DNA of 64,000 nt from Anaerolineae bacterium (lineage in GTDB: Bacteria > Chloroflexota > Anaerolineae > Aggregatilineales > Aggregatilineaceae), in the NCBI GenBank assembly GCA_018432315.1, contig JAHDLB010000030.1, positions 124,001-188,000 of the forward strand, given 5' to 3'. Every line of letters starts with the position of its first letter. The first letter of the stretch is position 1. The position numbers were made by a program, and so were the translations under genes. The notes beneath the pieces are model-generated. The model saw only the letters and a program-made list of their open reading frames with translations. It made no database searches and had not been told where the DNA came from. Below are positions 30,053 to 38,081 of the stretch, in pieces.

Positions 30053-30927
30053 AATACTTTGCGCGGTTTCCACCGGATGCCGCGCCGTTCCAGGATTGCG
30101 AAAAACCGGCCTGCCGGATCATACGCCCGCGCCAGGTCGCCCGCAAATTCGCGCGCCTCGTCGACCGGGATCAGCCGCCCGTGCCGGATGTCCTCGGCTT
30201 CAGCGGCGGTGAGGTCCACGCGCGGATGCTCCGCCAGCGCCATATCGGGCGGCAGCAGGTAGTCGCGCCACGTGTCCGACGCCATCGCCGCCTGAAAATC
30301 GTCCCAGGCCACAGCATCCTCGACGGTGAACGGCCCGCTGGCCGCCCGCTCGAGCGCGGCCAGGTGCGCGCCCGTTCCCACGGCGCGGCCCAGGTCGTAC
30401 GCCAGGCTGCGAATGTACGTCCCCGCCGAGCACTCGACGCGCAGCGTGGCAAAGGGCGGCTCCCAGGCGGCCATCTCCAGGCGGTAAATCGTCACCGGGC
30501 GCGCGGAACGCTCGACTTCCTGCCCGGCGCGCGCCAGATCGTAGAGCTTGTGCCCATCCTGCTTGATGGCGCTGTACATCGGCGGGACCTGCTCGATCTC
30601 CCCGCGAAACGCGCCCAGCGCGCCCTCGACCGCCTCGCGTTCGAGCGGCGCGTCGCTCTGCGCCGTGACGGTTCCGCCGGCGTCGTAGGTGTCGGTTTCG
30701 ATCCCGAAGCGCACCCGCGCCACGTACGTCTTGCGCGATCCCATCGCGTACTGGCTCAGGCGCGTGGCGGCCCCCACGCACACCACCAGCACGCCGGTCG
30801 CCATCGGGTCGAGCGTGCCGGCGTGCCCCACTTTTTTCACGCGCGTGCCGCGCCGCACCGCCGCCACGATGTCGTGACTCGTCGGCCCGGCGGGCTTGTC
30901 GATGTTCAACAGTCCAAACGCTTCCAT
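30043..30927 (-). CDS. truB: tRNA pseudouridine55 synthase
   Basis: 294 aa, cytosolic. It converts U55 of tRNA to pseudouridine. GLLNIDKPAGPTSHDIV is the N-terminal block, and GHAGTLDPMATGVLVV holds the catalytic Asp in motif II. RVECSAGTYIRSLAYDLG is motif III. Normal length. It starts 3 bases after the nrnA stop with GGTGGA inside the end of nrnA, so translational coupling is likely. Confidence 0.96.
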   Translation of the reverse strand: MEAFGLLNIDKPAGPTSHDIVAAVRRGTRVKKVGHAGTLDPMATGVLVVCVGAATRLSQYAMGSRKTYVARVRFGIETDTYDAGGTVTAQSDAPLEREAVEGALGAFRGEIEQVPPMYSAIKQDGHKLYDLARAGQEVERSARPVTIYRLEMAAWEPPFATLRVECSAGTYIRSLAYDLGRAVGTGAHLAALERAASGPFTVEDAVAWDDFQAAMASDTWRDYLLPPDMALAEHPRVDLTAAEAEDIRHGRLIPVDEAREFAGDLARAYDPAGRFFAILERRGIRWKPRKVLLP

Positions 30928-30930
30928 GCG

Positions 30931-31911
30931 TCATTCCACCAATGGCCTGCCGCGCCGGACCGCATCTTTCAGCAGCTCGATCACGCGTGGGACCAGCGTC
31001 GCCAGCGGCTCGCGCACGGTGGCGCCGGACGCCAGCTTGTGCCCCCCGCCGCCCAACGACACGGCCACGTCGGCGGTATCGAAGCCCGGCACCGCCCGGA
31101 ACCCGATCTCGATCGCGCCGTCCGGCTTTTCCTTGAACACCGCCGAGATATGCGCGCCTTCGGTTTGGGCGAGCATGCTCACCAGCCCGGCGTCGTCGTG
31201 TCCCGGATACGCCGCCGCGCGGAACGTCTCCTGGGTGATCGCCGCCCAGATCACGTGATCTTCGAGCCGGACGGTCGGCAGCACCTTGGCCCACAGCCGC
31301 AGCGCGGCGTACGACTGGCGATTCACCGTTCGCTGGACGATCTCGGCCAGCGACGCGCCGAACGCCATCAACTGCTGCGCCTTGCCGAGCGTCTCGCTGG
31401 TCACGTTGTCCGTGCGGAAGCACAGCGTATCGGTCACCAGCCCGGTCAGCAGGCAGAACGCGATCGTTCGGTCCAGTTCGATCCCCATCCGGCGAAGCCA
31501 GTCGAACACGCCTTCCGCCGCGGCCACCGTGTCGAGATCGACCAGGTTGGCCTGCCCGAACAGGGTGTTCGTCCGGTGATGGTCCAGGTTGATCAGCGGC
31601 GCGCCGCTTTGCAAGGCGACCTGCCCCACCTGGCCCATGCGCCCTTCATCCCCACAATCCACGGCGATGATCAGATCCGCCGCCACGCCGTTCAACGCCG
31701 GCTGCACGGTGTCCGCGCCCGGCAGAAATGCCAGCTCGCCCGGCACGCCATCATCGACCGCTGTCAGCACGTCCTTGCCCTGGTGCTGCAAGGCATGCGC
31801 CAGCCCCAACATCGAGCCGATGGCGTCGCCGTCCGGCCCGACGTGCGTCAGCACGACGATACTCTGCGCTCCGGCCACCAGGCTGGCAGCCTTATCCCAA
31901 TCCATCGTCAT
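30931..31911 (-). CDS. nrnA: DHH-family oligoribonuclease / pAp phosphatase (NrnA)
   Basis: 326 aa, cytosolic. It degrades short oligoribonucleotides and 3'-phosphoadenosine-5'-phosphate. THVGPDGDAIGSMLG, VDCGDEGRMG and NLDHHRTNTLFG are the DHH metal motifs, and GGGGHKLASGAT is the DHHA1 nucleic-acid-binding motif. It overlaps rbfA by 20 bases and is followed by truB, the usual order rbfA-nrnA-truB. ATG at 31911 or the third-codon ATG at 31905 can serve as the start. Confidence 0.94.
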   Translation of the reverse strand: MTMDWDKAASLVAGAQSIVVLTHVGPDGDAIGSMLGLAHALQHQGKDVLTAVDDGVPGELAFLPGADTVQPALNGVAADLIIAVDCGDEGRMGQVGQVALQSGAPLINLDHHRTNTLFGQANLVDLDTVAAAEGVFDWLRRMGIELDRTIAFCLLTGLVTDTLCFRTDNVTSETLGKAQQLMAFGASLAEIVQRTVNRQSYAALRLWAKVLPTVRLEDHVIWAAITQETFRAAAYPGHDDAGLVSMLAQTEGAHISAVFKEKPDGAIEIGFRAVPGFDTADVAVSLGGGGHKLASGATVREPLATLVPRVIELLKDAVRRGRPLVE

Positions 31912-32263
31912 CCGAACTCTGATCCTCCTCGGGGGGAATCTCCAACTGGTCCAGCAACTCGTCGATCCGCTCGCCGTGTTCTAGCGCCACGTCCCAATGA
32001 AAATGCAGCACCGGCGTCTTGCGGAAGCGGGTCCTCACCGCCAGCTCGCGCCGCAAAAACCCGTTGGCGCGCTCCAGCCCGGCCATCACCGCGTCGCGAT
32101 CGTCCAGGGCATGCACGTACACGTCGGCATACTCGATCTCGCGGTCGACGGTCACGTCGGTGACGGTCACGCCCGCCAGCGCGGGATCGGTCACTTCGGT
32201 CATCAGCAGTTCGCTCAAGATGTTGTGAATCAAGTGAGCGGCGCGTTCCTGTTTGATCGTCAT
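31892..32263 (-). CDS. rbfA: Ribosome-binding factor A
   Basis: 123 aa KH-fold protein needed for 16S rRNA maturation. The N-terminal RAAHLIHNILSELLMTEVTDPAL and the C-terminal RTRFRKTPVLHFHWDVALEHGERIDELL are the conserved blocks. It has a short acidic tail. ATG 32263 has a strong GGAGGTGG site. Its end overlaps the start of nrnA by 20 bases. Confidence 0.94.
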   Translation of the reverse strand: MTIKQERAAHLIHNILSELLMTEVTDPALAGVTVTDVTVDREIEYADVYVHALDDRDAVMAGLERANGFLRRELAVRTRFRKTPVLHFHWDVALEHGERIDELLDQLEIPPEEDQSSDDDGLG

Positions 32264-32284
32264 CGTCTATCCACCTCCATCCCA

Positions 32285-33211
32285 TTACAGACCGGCCTGA
32301 AACGCCTCCAGCGCCGCGCCAACGGCCTCGCGCGGCCCGGCGTGTGGCTCCCAGCCCGCCGCACGGAGTCGCTCCGTCGCCAGCGGCTGGCCCTGATACA
32401 GCGATCGCACCCAGCCGGGCGGCGTACGCTGCCCGCCCCAGCGCCAGCGCCACCACGCGCGCAGCGTCACCCACGCCAGCGGAACACAGGCGCCCGTCTG
32501 GTCGACAAGCGCGGCCAGCTCCCCGAACGTCAACGCGGCCCCCGCCGCAACGTTGTAGGCGCCCGTCAGGCCGTGGCGCAGCGCGAACACGATCGCCTCG
32601 ACGAGGTCAGCCTCGTGCACGACCGGCAGGCGGCGATGCTCCAATCCGCACGCCAACACCGGCCCCTGCGCGAAATGCCGGACCAGCGCCTGCTGGCTGC
32701 TCCCCACCGGCCACGCCGTTCGCAGCCGGGCCACCGCCATATCGGGGATCGCGGGGAGCATCACTCCTAGTATATCCTCGATTCGCGCCCGCGCCCGCGC
32801 ATACGCCCCGCTCCGGTAGCCCTGCACTGGCGCCGTCTCCGGCACCGCGCCGGGCGGCTGGGGGCCGTATAACGCCGCGCTGTTGACCGCGATCAGCCGT
32901 GGGACAGAAGTCGCGGCGAGCGCCCGCACGAGGGCCTTCGTCCCCTCGATGCGCCCCTGCTCGCCCCCGCGCCGGCGCCAGGGCAGCGGCCAGCCCATGC
33001 CCGCCAGGTGAATCACGGCGTCGGTGTCGCGCAGCAGCCCGGTCCATTCCGGCTGGCGCAGGTCGGCCCGCACGAAGGCCATGCCGGGCACCGGCGGAAA
33101 GCACGCGCGCGCGTCCAGCCCGGTCACGGACTCGACGCCGGGGTCGGCCAGCAGGCGCTCGGCCAGCAAGCGCCCCATGCCTCCCACCACCCCGGTGATC
33201 AACACGCGCAT
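32285..33211 (-). CDS. NAD-dependent epimerase/dehydratase (extended SDR)-like protein
   Basis: 308 aa Rossmann protein inserted between infB and rbfA. LITGVVGGMGRLLAERLL is the TGxxGxxG nucleotide site, ADLRQPEW and DAVIHLAGMG are further SDR blocks, and NSAALYG is the serine region. The expected catalytic YxxxK is replaced by YARAR in SGAYARARARIED, so activity may be altered or the protein may be a binder. Substrate unknown; relatives act on nucleotide sugars or quinones. Gap to rbfA is 21 bases, gap from infB is 85 bases with a hairpin, so it is in the operon. ATG 33211 follows GAGGGGG. Confidence 0.8.
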   Translation of the reverse strand: MRVLITGVVGGMGRLLAERLLADPGVESVTGLDARACFPPVPGMAFVRADLRQPEWTGLLRDTDAVIHLAGMGWPLPWRRRGGEQGRIEGTKALVRALAATSVPRLIAVNSAALYGPQPPGAVPETAPVQGYRSGAYARARARIEDILGVMLPAIPDMAVARLRTAWPVGSSQQALVRHFAQGPVLACGLEHRRLPVVHEADLVEAIVFALRHGLTGAYNVAAGAALTFGELAALVDQTGACVPLAWVTLRAWWRWRWGGQRTPPGWVRSLYQGQPLATERLRAAGWEPHAGPREAVGAALEAFQAGL

Positions 33212-33230
33212 GATACCCCCTCATACAGCA

Positions 33231-33259
33231 CTCAGGCCAGGAAACGCCCCTGGCCCGAG
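33231..33259 (-). other. Intercistronic hairpin between infB and SDR gene
   Basis: CTCGGGCCAGG pairs with CCTGGCCTGAG (one mismatch) across a 7-base loop on the minus strand. No T-run follows, so it may mark RNA processing or stability rather than termination. Confidence 0.5.
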
Positions 33260-33296
33260 AAAACGCGCTGGTAACCCGTCGCCGTCGCGGTGCGCG

Positions 33297-35084
33297 TCAG
33301 TTCACCCGTTCGCGCACGTAGAACTCGATGCGGTCGCCCTCTTCGAAGTCGTTGAACCCATCCAGGCGGATGCCGCACTCGAAGTCGGTCCGGACCTCGC
33401 GCACGTCGTCCTCGAAGCGCTTGAGGCTGCTCACGCCCAGGTTCTCGGCCAGCACCTTGCCACTCCGCACGACGCGTGCCTTGGCGTTGCGCCGGGCGAT
33501 GCCCTCCAGAATGTACGACCCAGCGATGTTGCCAACCCGCGGCACCCGGATCACGCGGCGCACTTCGGCCACACCGATCGCCTTGTCGGCGTATTCCGGC
33601 TCCAGCATACCATGCAGTGCCAGCTCCACGCTCTCGATCAGCTTGTAGATGATGTCGTAGGTGCGAACGTCGACGCCCTTGCCCTCGGCCAGACGCGCCG
33701 CCATCGGGTCGACCTCGACGTTGAAGCCGAGGATCACCGCGTCGGACGCGCTCGCCAGGTTGACGTCGTTCTCCGTGATCTCGCCCACGTCGGCGTGCAG
33801 CACGCGAACCTTGAGATCGCTGGTCGCGAGATTCTCGATCGACGTAACGACCGGCTCCAGCGACCCATCGACGTCCACCTTGACGATGATCAGGAGTTCC
33901 TTCGTCTCACCGGCCTTGAAGCGCTCGAATACGTCCTCCAGCGAGAATCCGGCAGCCGGGCGCGCTTCTTCGGCCTGGCGCGTGTCGCGGCGCTCCTGCA
34001 CGATGACGCGGGCTTCCTTGATTCCCTTGATCACTTCGAACATGTCGCCCGCGTGCGGCGGCTCGTCGAGGCCCATCACGGTCACCGGGCGCGAGGGCCC
34101 GGCTTCCTTCACCTGCTTGCCCAGCGGATCGAACATGCCCTTGATGCGCCCGTAGGCCACGCCCGCCACCACGATATCGCCGGTGCGCAGCGTGCCGTTC
34201 TGCACGAGCAGCGTCGCCACCGGTCCGCGCCCAGATTCCATCCGGCCTTCCAGCACGGTCCCGGCAGCGGTGTGATGTGGGTTAGCACGAATGTCGGTTT
34301 CGTCGGCGACCAGCAGGATCGCCTCCAGCAGGTCATCGATGCCCTCTTCAGTCTTGGCACTCACCGGCACCACCAGCGTATCGCCGCCCCACTCGTCGGT
34401 TTTCAGTCCCACGTCGGCGAGCTGCTGTTTGACACGGTCCGGGTTGGCGTTGGGCCGGTCGATCTTGTTGAGCGCCACGACGATCGGCACGCGCGCCGCC
34501 CGCGCGTGGGCCAGCGCCTCGCGCGTGGTGGGCATCACGCCATCGTCCGCCGCCACCACCAGCACGGCGATGTCGGCTCCCTGCGCCCCACGCGAGCGCA
34601 TGGCGGTGAACGCCTCGTGTCCCGGCGTGTCGAGAAACGTGATCGTGCGGTCGTCGAGCGTTACCTGGTAGGCCCCGATGTGCTGGGTGATCCCCCCGGC
34701 TTCGCCTTCCTGGACGTGCGTCTTGCGGATCACGTCCAGCAGCGACGTCTTGCCGTGATCGACGTGGCCCAGCACGGTCACCACCGGCGGGCGCGGCACC
34801 ATCGAGGACGGGTCTTCATCGGCATACAGGCGCCGCCACTGGGGGACATCGGCCTGCGCCTCGGCGGCCTCCGTCTCCGGCGCGCTGACTGGGCGCGCCT
34901 CGAACCCCATGCCGTCGACGACGATCGCCGCCGTGTCATAGTCGATCTGCTGGTTTATCGATGCCATGATCCCGTTGCTGATGAGTTCCTTCATCACGTC
35001 GATCGGGCTGGCATCCATCAAATCCGCGAGCTCGCGGACAGTTATGAAATCAGGTACTTCGAGTATCTGTTTTTGTTGGGCCAT
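33297..35084 (-). CDS. infB: Translation initiation factor IF-2 (short form)
   Basis: 595 aa, cytosolic GTPase that places initiator tRNA on the 30S subunit. The N-terminal IF2_N piece ([26 protein letters not shown]) is short, and the long linker found in enterobacterial IF-2 is missing. G1 GHVDHGKTS (about 101-109), G3 DTPGHEAF and G4 NKID are intact, and the C-terminal domains end in FYVRERVN. The ATG at 35084 gives the usual N-terminus but has no ribosome site. A strong AAAGGAGG lies about 45 bases upstream, 9 bases before an in-frame CTG, so an alternative longer form is possible. A nested hairpin lies in the 163-base gap after ylxR. Confidence 0.95.
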   Translation of the reverse strand: MAQQKQILEVPDFITVRELADLMDASPIDVMKELISNGIMASINQQIDYDTAAIVVDGMGFEARPVSAPETEAAEAQADVPQWRRLYADEDPSSMVPRPPVVTVLGHVDHGKTSLLDVIRKTHVQEGEAGGITQHIGAYQVTLDDRTITFLDTPGHEAFTAMRSRGAQGADIAVLVVAADDGVMPTTREALAHARAARVPIVVALNKIDRPNANPDRVKQQLADVGLKTDEWGGDTLVVPVSAKTEEGIDDLLEAILLVADETDIRANPHHTAAGTVLEGRMESGRGPVATLLVQNGTLRTGDIVVAGVAYGRIKGMFDPLGKQVKEAGPSRPVTVMGLDEPPHAGDMFEVIKGIKEARVIVQERRDTRQAEEARPAAGFSLEDVFERFKAGETKELLIIVKVDVDGSLEPVVTSIENLATSDLKVRVLHADVGEITENDVNLASASDAVILGFNVEVDPMAARLAEGKGVDVRTYDIIYKLIESVELALHGMLEPEYADKAIGVAEVRRVIRVPRVGNIAGSYILEGIARRNAKARVVRSGKVLAENLGVSSLKRFEDDVREVRTDFECGIRLDGFNDFEEGDRIEFYVRERVN

Positions 35085-35167
35085 AGAATCAGCGGTAATC
35101 CCGTACTTTGCCGGCAGAACCGCCAACCTCCTTTCGTCAGACTGGCCAAGAGCGAGTGAACAGTCTC

Positions 35168-35225
35168 CCCCAGACATCAGCACGGCAGGGAGTCGCTGCG
35201 ACTCGCCCCGTACCAATGTCTGGGG
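35168..35225 (-). promoter_or_regulatory. Nested hairpin element in the infB leader
   Basis: CCCCAGACAT (35168-35177) is perfectly complementary to ATGTCTGGGG (35216-35225). Inside, ACGG pairs with CCGT (35182-35185 / 35208-35211) and GAGTCG with CGACTC (35190-35195 / 35199-35204) around CTG. This makes one long three-part helix between ylxR and infB. No T-run follows on either strand, so a plain terminator is unlikely. A regulatory leader or protein-binding site for infB expression is the best guess. Confidence 0.6.
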
Positions 35226-35247
35226 AAAACTATCGATGATAAGGAAT

Positions 35248-35544
35248 TCAGGCTTCCGGTGTTGGCCGGGCTGCCCGGAGACGTTCTCGATCTGCTTCGG
35301 TGAGTGTCGTGCGCAGCGCCTTCGCCAACACGTCAGTCTCTAGCGCACGATCCCAACACGCTGGTTGGTCGCACAAGTAGGCACCCCGGCCACTGCGCTT
35401 GCCGGACGGATCGACCTGGACACCGGCATCCGGAGTCCGGACGAGCCGGGTCAAAGACCGCTTGGAGGCAGTGGTGCGGCAGACAACACAGGTCCGCTGG
35501 GGAACATGCCGCCGCCGCTGTGGCTGTGTGCCCTGTCTGCTCAT
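35248..35544 (-). CDS. ylxR: YlxR/RnpM family RNA-binding protein
   Basis: 98 aa, DUF448 family. [12 protein letters not shown] near the N-terminus and [18 protein letters not shown] are the family hallmarks. YlxR (RnpM) binds RNA and has been linked to RNase P in Bacillus. It sits between nusA and infB as in most bacteria, 12 bases after nusA. The ribosome site before ATG 35544 is weak (GGGGCGAG), consistent with coupling to nusA. Confidence 0.93.
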   Translation of the reverse strand: MSRQGTQPQRRRHVPQRTCVVCRTTASKRSLTRLVRTPDAGVQVDPSGKRSGRGAYLCDQPACWDRALETDVLAKALRTTLTEADRERLRAARPTPEA

Positions 35545-35556
35545 CTCGCCCCAAGG

Positions 35557-37539
35557 TTATTCGATGAAGTCGTCCCATTCGCCGCGCTGGCGGCTGCCCT
35601 TGCGGCGGCGCTTGGCGACCACTTCGCCGCGTTCCTCGTCGAACACGAGCTGGCGGCGTTTGCGCTTCGATTTCCGGCGCTTGGTCGAGTCGTCGAGGTC
35701 GCCGTCCTCGAACAAGTCCTCTTCCGGCTCGGTGAAGCGCGGTTTGCGAGCCGGCTTATCGTGCGGCGTCTCGTCCACCCCGGCAGGCGCTTCGGCTTCA
35801 GGCTCCGGCTCCACAAAGGCGGGCGGCACGGGTTCGTCCTCGCTCACCACAAGCTCATCCGCAGCCGCGACCGGCTCAGGCTCCGCTTCCAATTCCGGTT
35901 CGGGTCCCGCCTCAGCCGCCTCTTCGACAGCCTCGGCAGCAGCCGGCTCAGCCAACTCAGCCTCCTCGACAGCCGCTTCCGCTTCTTCGGCGAGCGCTGT
36001 CTCTGCCGCTTCGGCCTCCTCCGCCGCTTTGGCTGCCGCACGCTGGGCAATCACCAGGTCGTCGAGCGCATACCGGATGGCATCCATCGCATCGTCGCCC
36101 GCGCCGCCCTGCTTGAGCATCCGCTCCAGCACGTCCTCTTCGGACAGCAGGCGGACCATCAGCTCGCCCACATTCTCGATGCGCGACAGCGCGCGGTTGA
36201 TGTCGTCGTCGAGTTCGAGCTCTTCGATTTCCATCGTGAACGCCCGATCGGGCACCAAATTCCGCACCCGATCCATGACCGTCCGGCGCTCGGACCGCGC
36301 CTCTTCGCGGACCTCCAGCAAGCGGCGCTCCGCCACCTTGACGAAATCGGTCAGCGTGCGGAATTCCTCCGGCTGGACCGGGCGGCTGGCCGCCTTCTTC
36401 TCCATGATGCGGTACACTTCCGCGATCACGTCGGGCATTTCTTCTTGTAGCGCGGCCAACGGTGGCTCGTCGAGCACCTCAAACGCTTCGGTAGCCGACT
36501 CGGACACGCTCTTGATGTCGATCCGCCAGCCGGTCAGCTTGGCGGCCAGCCGTGCGTTCTGCCCCTCGCGGCCAATCGCCAGCGAAAGCTGGTCGTCCGG
36601 CACGATGACCGTGGCAGTCCGCCCCGTGTCCAGGTCTTCTTCGAGCAGCATATCGCTGACGCGCGCCGGGCTGAGCGCCTTGGCGATGAAGATCGCCGGA
36701 TCGGCGTTCCACTCGATCACGTCGATTTTCTCGTCGCTCAGTTCTTTGACGATGTTTTGGATGCGGATACCGCGCATCCCCACGCACGCGCCCACCGGGT
36801 CGACGCCTTCTTGCAGCGCCGCCACCGCCACCTTCGACCGGTGACCGGCCTCGCGCGCGATGTTCTTGATCTCAACCTGGCCGTTGTAGATTTCCGGCAC
36901 TTCGTATTCCAGCAGGCGGCGCAGCATGTTCTTGTGCGCCCGGCTGACCACAATCTGCGGGCCGCGGCTGTTCTTCTTGACCTCGGCCACGTACGCGCGC
37001 ACCTTGTCGTGCGGGCGATAGCGCTCGCCGGGGATCTGCTGCGTGCGCGGCATGATGGCCTCGGCGCGCCCCAGGCTGAGTGTGATCGCGCCGCTGGTAA
37101 CGCTCTGGACGGTCCCGGTCACCAGGTCGCCCTCGCGCTCGACGAATTCGTCGTACAGCGACTCGCGCTCGGCCTCGCGGATGCGCTGCAAAATCACCTG
37201 CTTGGCCGTCTGCGCGGCGATGCGCCCAAACGTCCGGGTGGTTTCGACCGGTACCATCACCGTGTCGCCAAGCTGCGCGTCGGGATGATGCTGGCGCGCC
37301 ACTTCGAGCGCCACTTCAGTCTGCTCGTTTTCGACCGTCTCGGTGACTTCCTTCTCGAGCAGAATCTGCGAGCCGCCCGTCGGGTCGATGATCGCCTCGA
37401 CGTGCTGGTTGGACGAGATATTGGTGTCGCGCCGGTACGCGGATACGAGGGCCTGCGACAGGGCCTCGAGCACCACCTCGCGCGGCAGCGCACGCGTTTC
37501 CACGATTTCGTTAAAAGCCAGGGTGAAGTCACTCTTCAT
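35557..37539 (-). CDS. nusA: Transcription factor NusA with long acidic/basic C-terminal extension
   Basis: 660 aa. RNA polymerase-associated elongation, pausing and termination factor. The N-terminal domain (1-130) starts [23 protein letters not shown]. It is followed by an S1 domain ([21 protein letters not shown]), KH1 ([21 protein letters not shown]) and KH2 ([27 protein letters not shown]). A helical region (about 350-490) is followed by a tail of about 165 residues: Ala/Glu-rich, then acidic, then strongly basic ([21 protein letters not shown]). The tail is much longer than in Bacillus-type NusA. The ATG 37539 has no clear ribosome site; the 5' side shows AGAAC three times in tandem. 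rimP, usually just upstream, is absent. Confidence 0.95.
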   Translation of the reverse strand: MKSDFTLAFNEIVETRALPREVVLEALSQALVSAYRRDTNISSNQHVEAIIDPTGGSQILLEKEVTETVENEQTEVALEVARQHHPDAQLGDTVMVPVETTRTFGRIAAQTAKQVILQRIREAERESLYDEFVEREGDLVTGTVQSVTSGAITLSLGRAEAIMPRTQQIPGERYRPHDKVRAYVAEVKKNSRGPQIVVSRAHKNMLRRLLEYEVPEIYNGQVEIKNIAREAGHRSKVAVAALQEGVDPVGACVGMRGIRIQNIVKELSDEKIDVIEWNADPAIFIAKALSPARVSDMLLEEDLDTGRTATVIVPDDQLSLAIGREGQNARLAAKLTGWRIDIKSVSESATEAFEVLDEPPLAALQEEMPDVIAEVYRIMEKKAASRPVQPEEFRTLTDFVKVAERRLLEVREEARSERRTVMDRVRNLVPDRAFTMEIEELELDDDINRALSRIENVGELMVRLLSEEDVLERMLKQGGAGDDAMDAIRYALDDLVIAQRAAAKAAEEAEAAETALAEEAEAAVEEAELAEPAAAEAVEEAAEAGPEPELEAEPEPVAAADELVVSEDEPVPPAFVEPEPEAEAPAGVDETPHDKPARKPRFTEPEEDLFEDGDLDDSTKRRKSKRKRRQLVFDEERGEVVAKRRRKGSRQRGEWDDFIE

Positions 37540-37625
37540 GGTTCTGTTCTGTTCTGTCCTGCTACTGGACTATCATGCTGTCGATGGGACGATGCGACCT
37601 GCGAAAACTAGACCATATACAACGA

Positions 37626-37646
37626 AAAGTGGGGGGGGCCCACTTT
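37626..37646 (-). promoter_or_regulatory. Perfect hairpin in the nusA leader
   Basis: On the minus strand AAAGTGGG pairs with CCCACTTT across a C5 loop, an 8-bp perfect stem, followed by TTCGTTGTATATGG. It lies between the candidate promoter (37676-37704) and the nusA start, so it may attenuate or be autoregulated; a weak terminator is also possible. Confidence 0.55.
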
Positions 37647-37675
37647 CCGCTTCGCGTCTTCAACTAGGTAATCAA

Positions 37676-37704
37676 AGTATACCATGCTCCGGTCCCCTGC
37701 GCAA
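37676..37704 (-). promoter_or_regulatory. Candidate promoter of the nusA operon
   Basis: TTGCGC, 17-base spacer, TATACT preceded by TGG (extended -10) on the minus strand. The leader to nusA would be about 130 bases and includes the hairpin at 37626-37646. Confidence 0.5.
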
Positions 37705-37824
37705 GGGAGATTTTCCGGCTGTGGGGCGCGTCGGCGGGCCAGCCCTGTACCCTCCACCGCAGGTAGTGTACACTGAGAGCAGCGACAGTGACCGAATTGC
37801 GAGAATCAACCGGGGAGGAATCTC

Positions 37825-37989
37825 ATGGCGGCTGAAACGATCATCGTTCTGGCAGTCATCGCCGCGCTGCTCGTCGCAGGCGTAATCTACTTCCTGAAGC
37901 AGACCACCGGCCAACGGGGAACCGTCCGCAACTGGGGCGCGCGCCACTACGAGGACACGAGCGGGGACCACGACCGCGCCGATCGCTAG
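37825..37989 (+). CDS. 54-aa single-pass membrane protein
   Basis: 54 aa, no known family. One membrane helix at about 4-24 (ETIIVLAVIAALLVAGVIYFL) is followed by a charged cytosolic or outer tail (GQRGTVRNWGARHYED, then TSGDHDRADR). GGGGAGGA stands 5 bases before ATG 37825, one of the better ribosome sites in the window, and the codons are those of the chromosome. It diverges from nusA with a 285-base gap. TACACT at 37769-37774 could be its -10. It converges on proS. Too short for most gene finders. Confidence 0.65.
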   Translation: MAAETIIVLAVIAALLVAGVIYFLKQTTGQRGTVRNWGARHYEDTSGDHDRADR

Positions 37990-38015
37990 CGCGCGCCAGG
38001 ATGTCCGCGCGGAGA

Positions 38016-38055
38016 CTCCCCGAACCCCCGTTCAGGCGGGCCGGGATTCAGGGAG
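38016..38055. other. Imperfect hairpin between convergent genes
   Basis: CTCCCcGAA (38016-38024) pairs with TTCaGGGAG (38047-38055), with a GC-rich inner part. It lies between the stops of the 54-aa protein gene and proS. There is no T-run, so a terminator role is uncertain. Confidence 0.3.
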
Positions 38056-38081
38056 CCGTTGGCGCGGGTTTGGGCGGCGCG

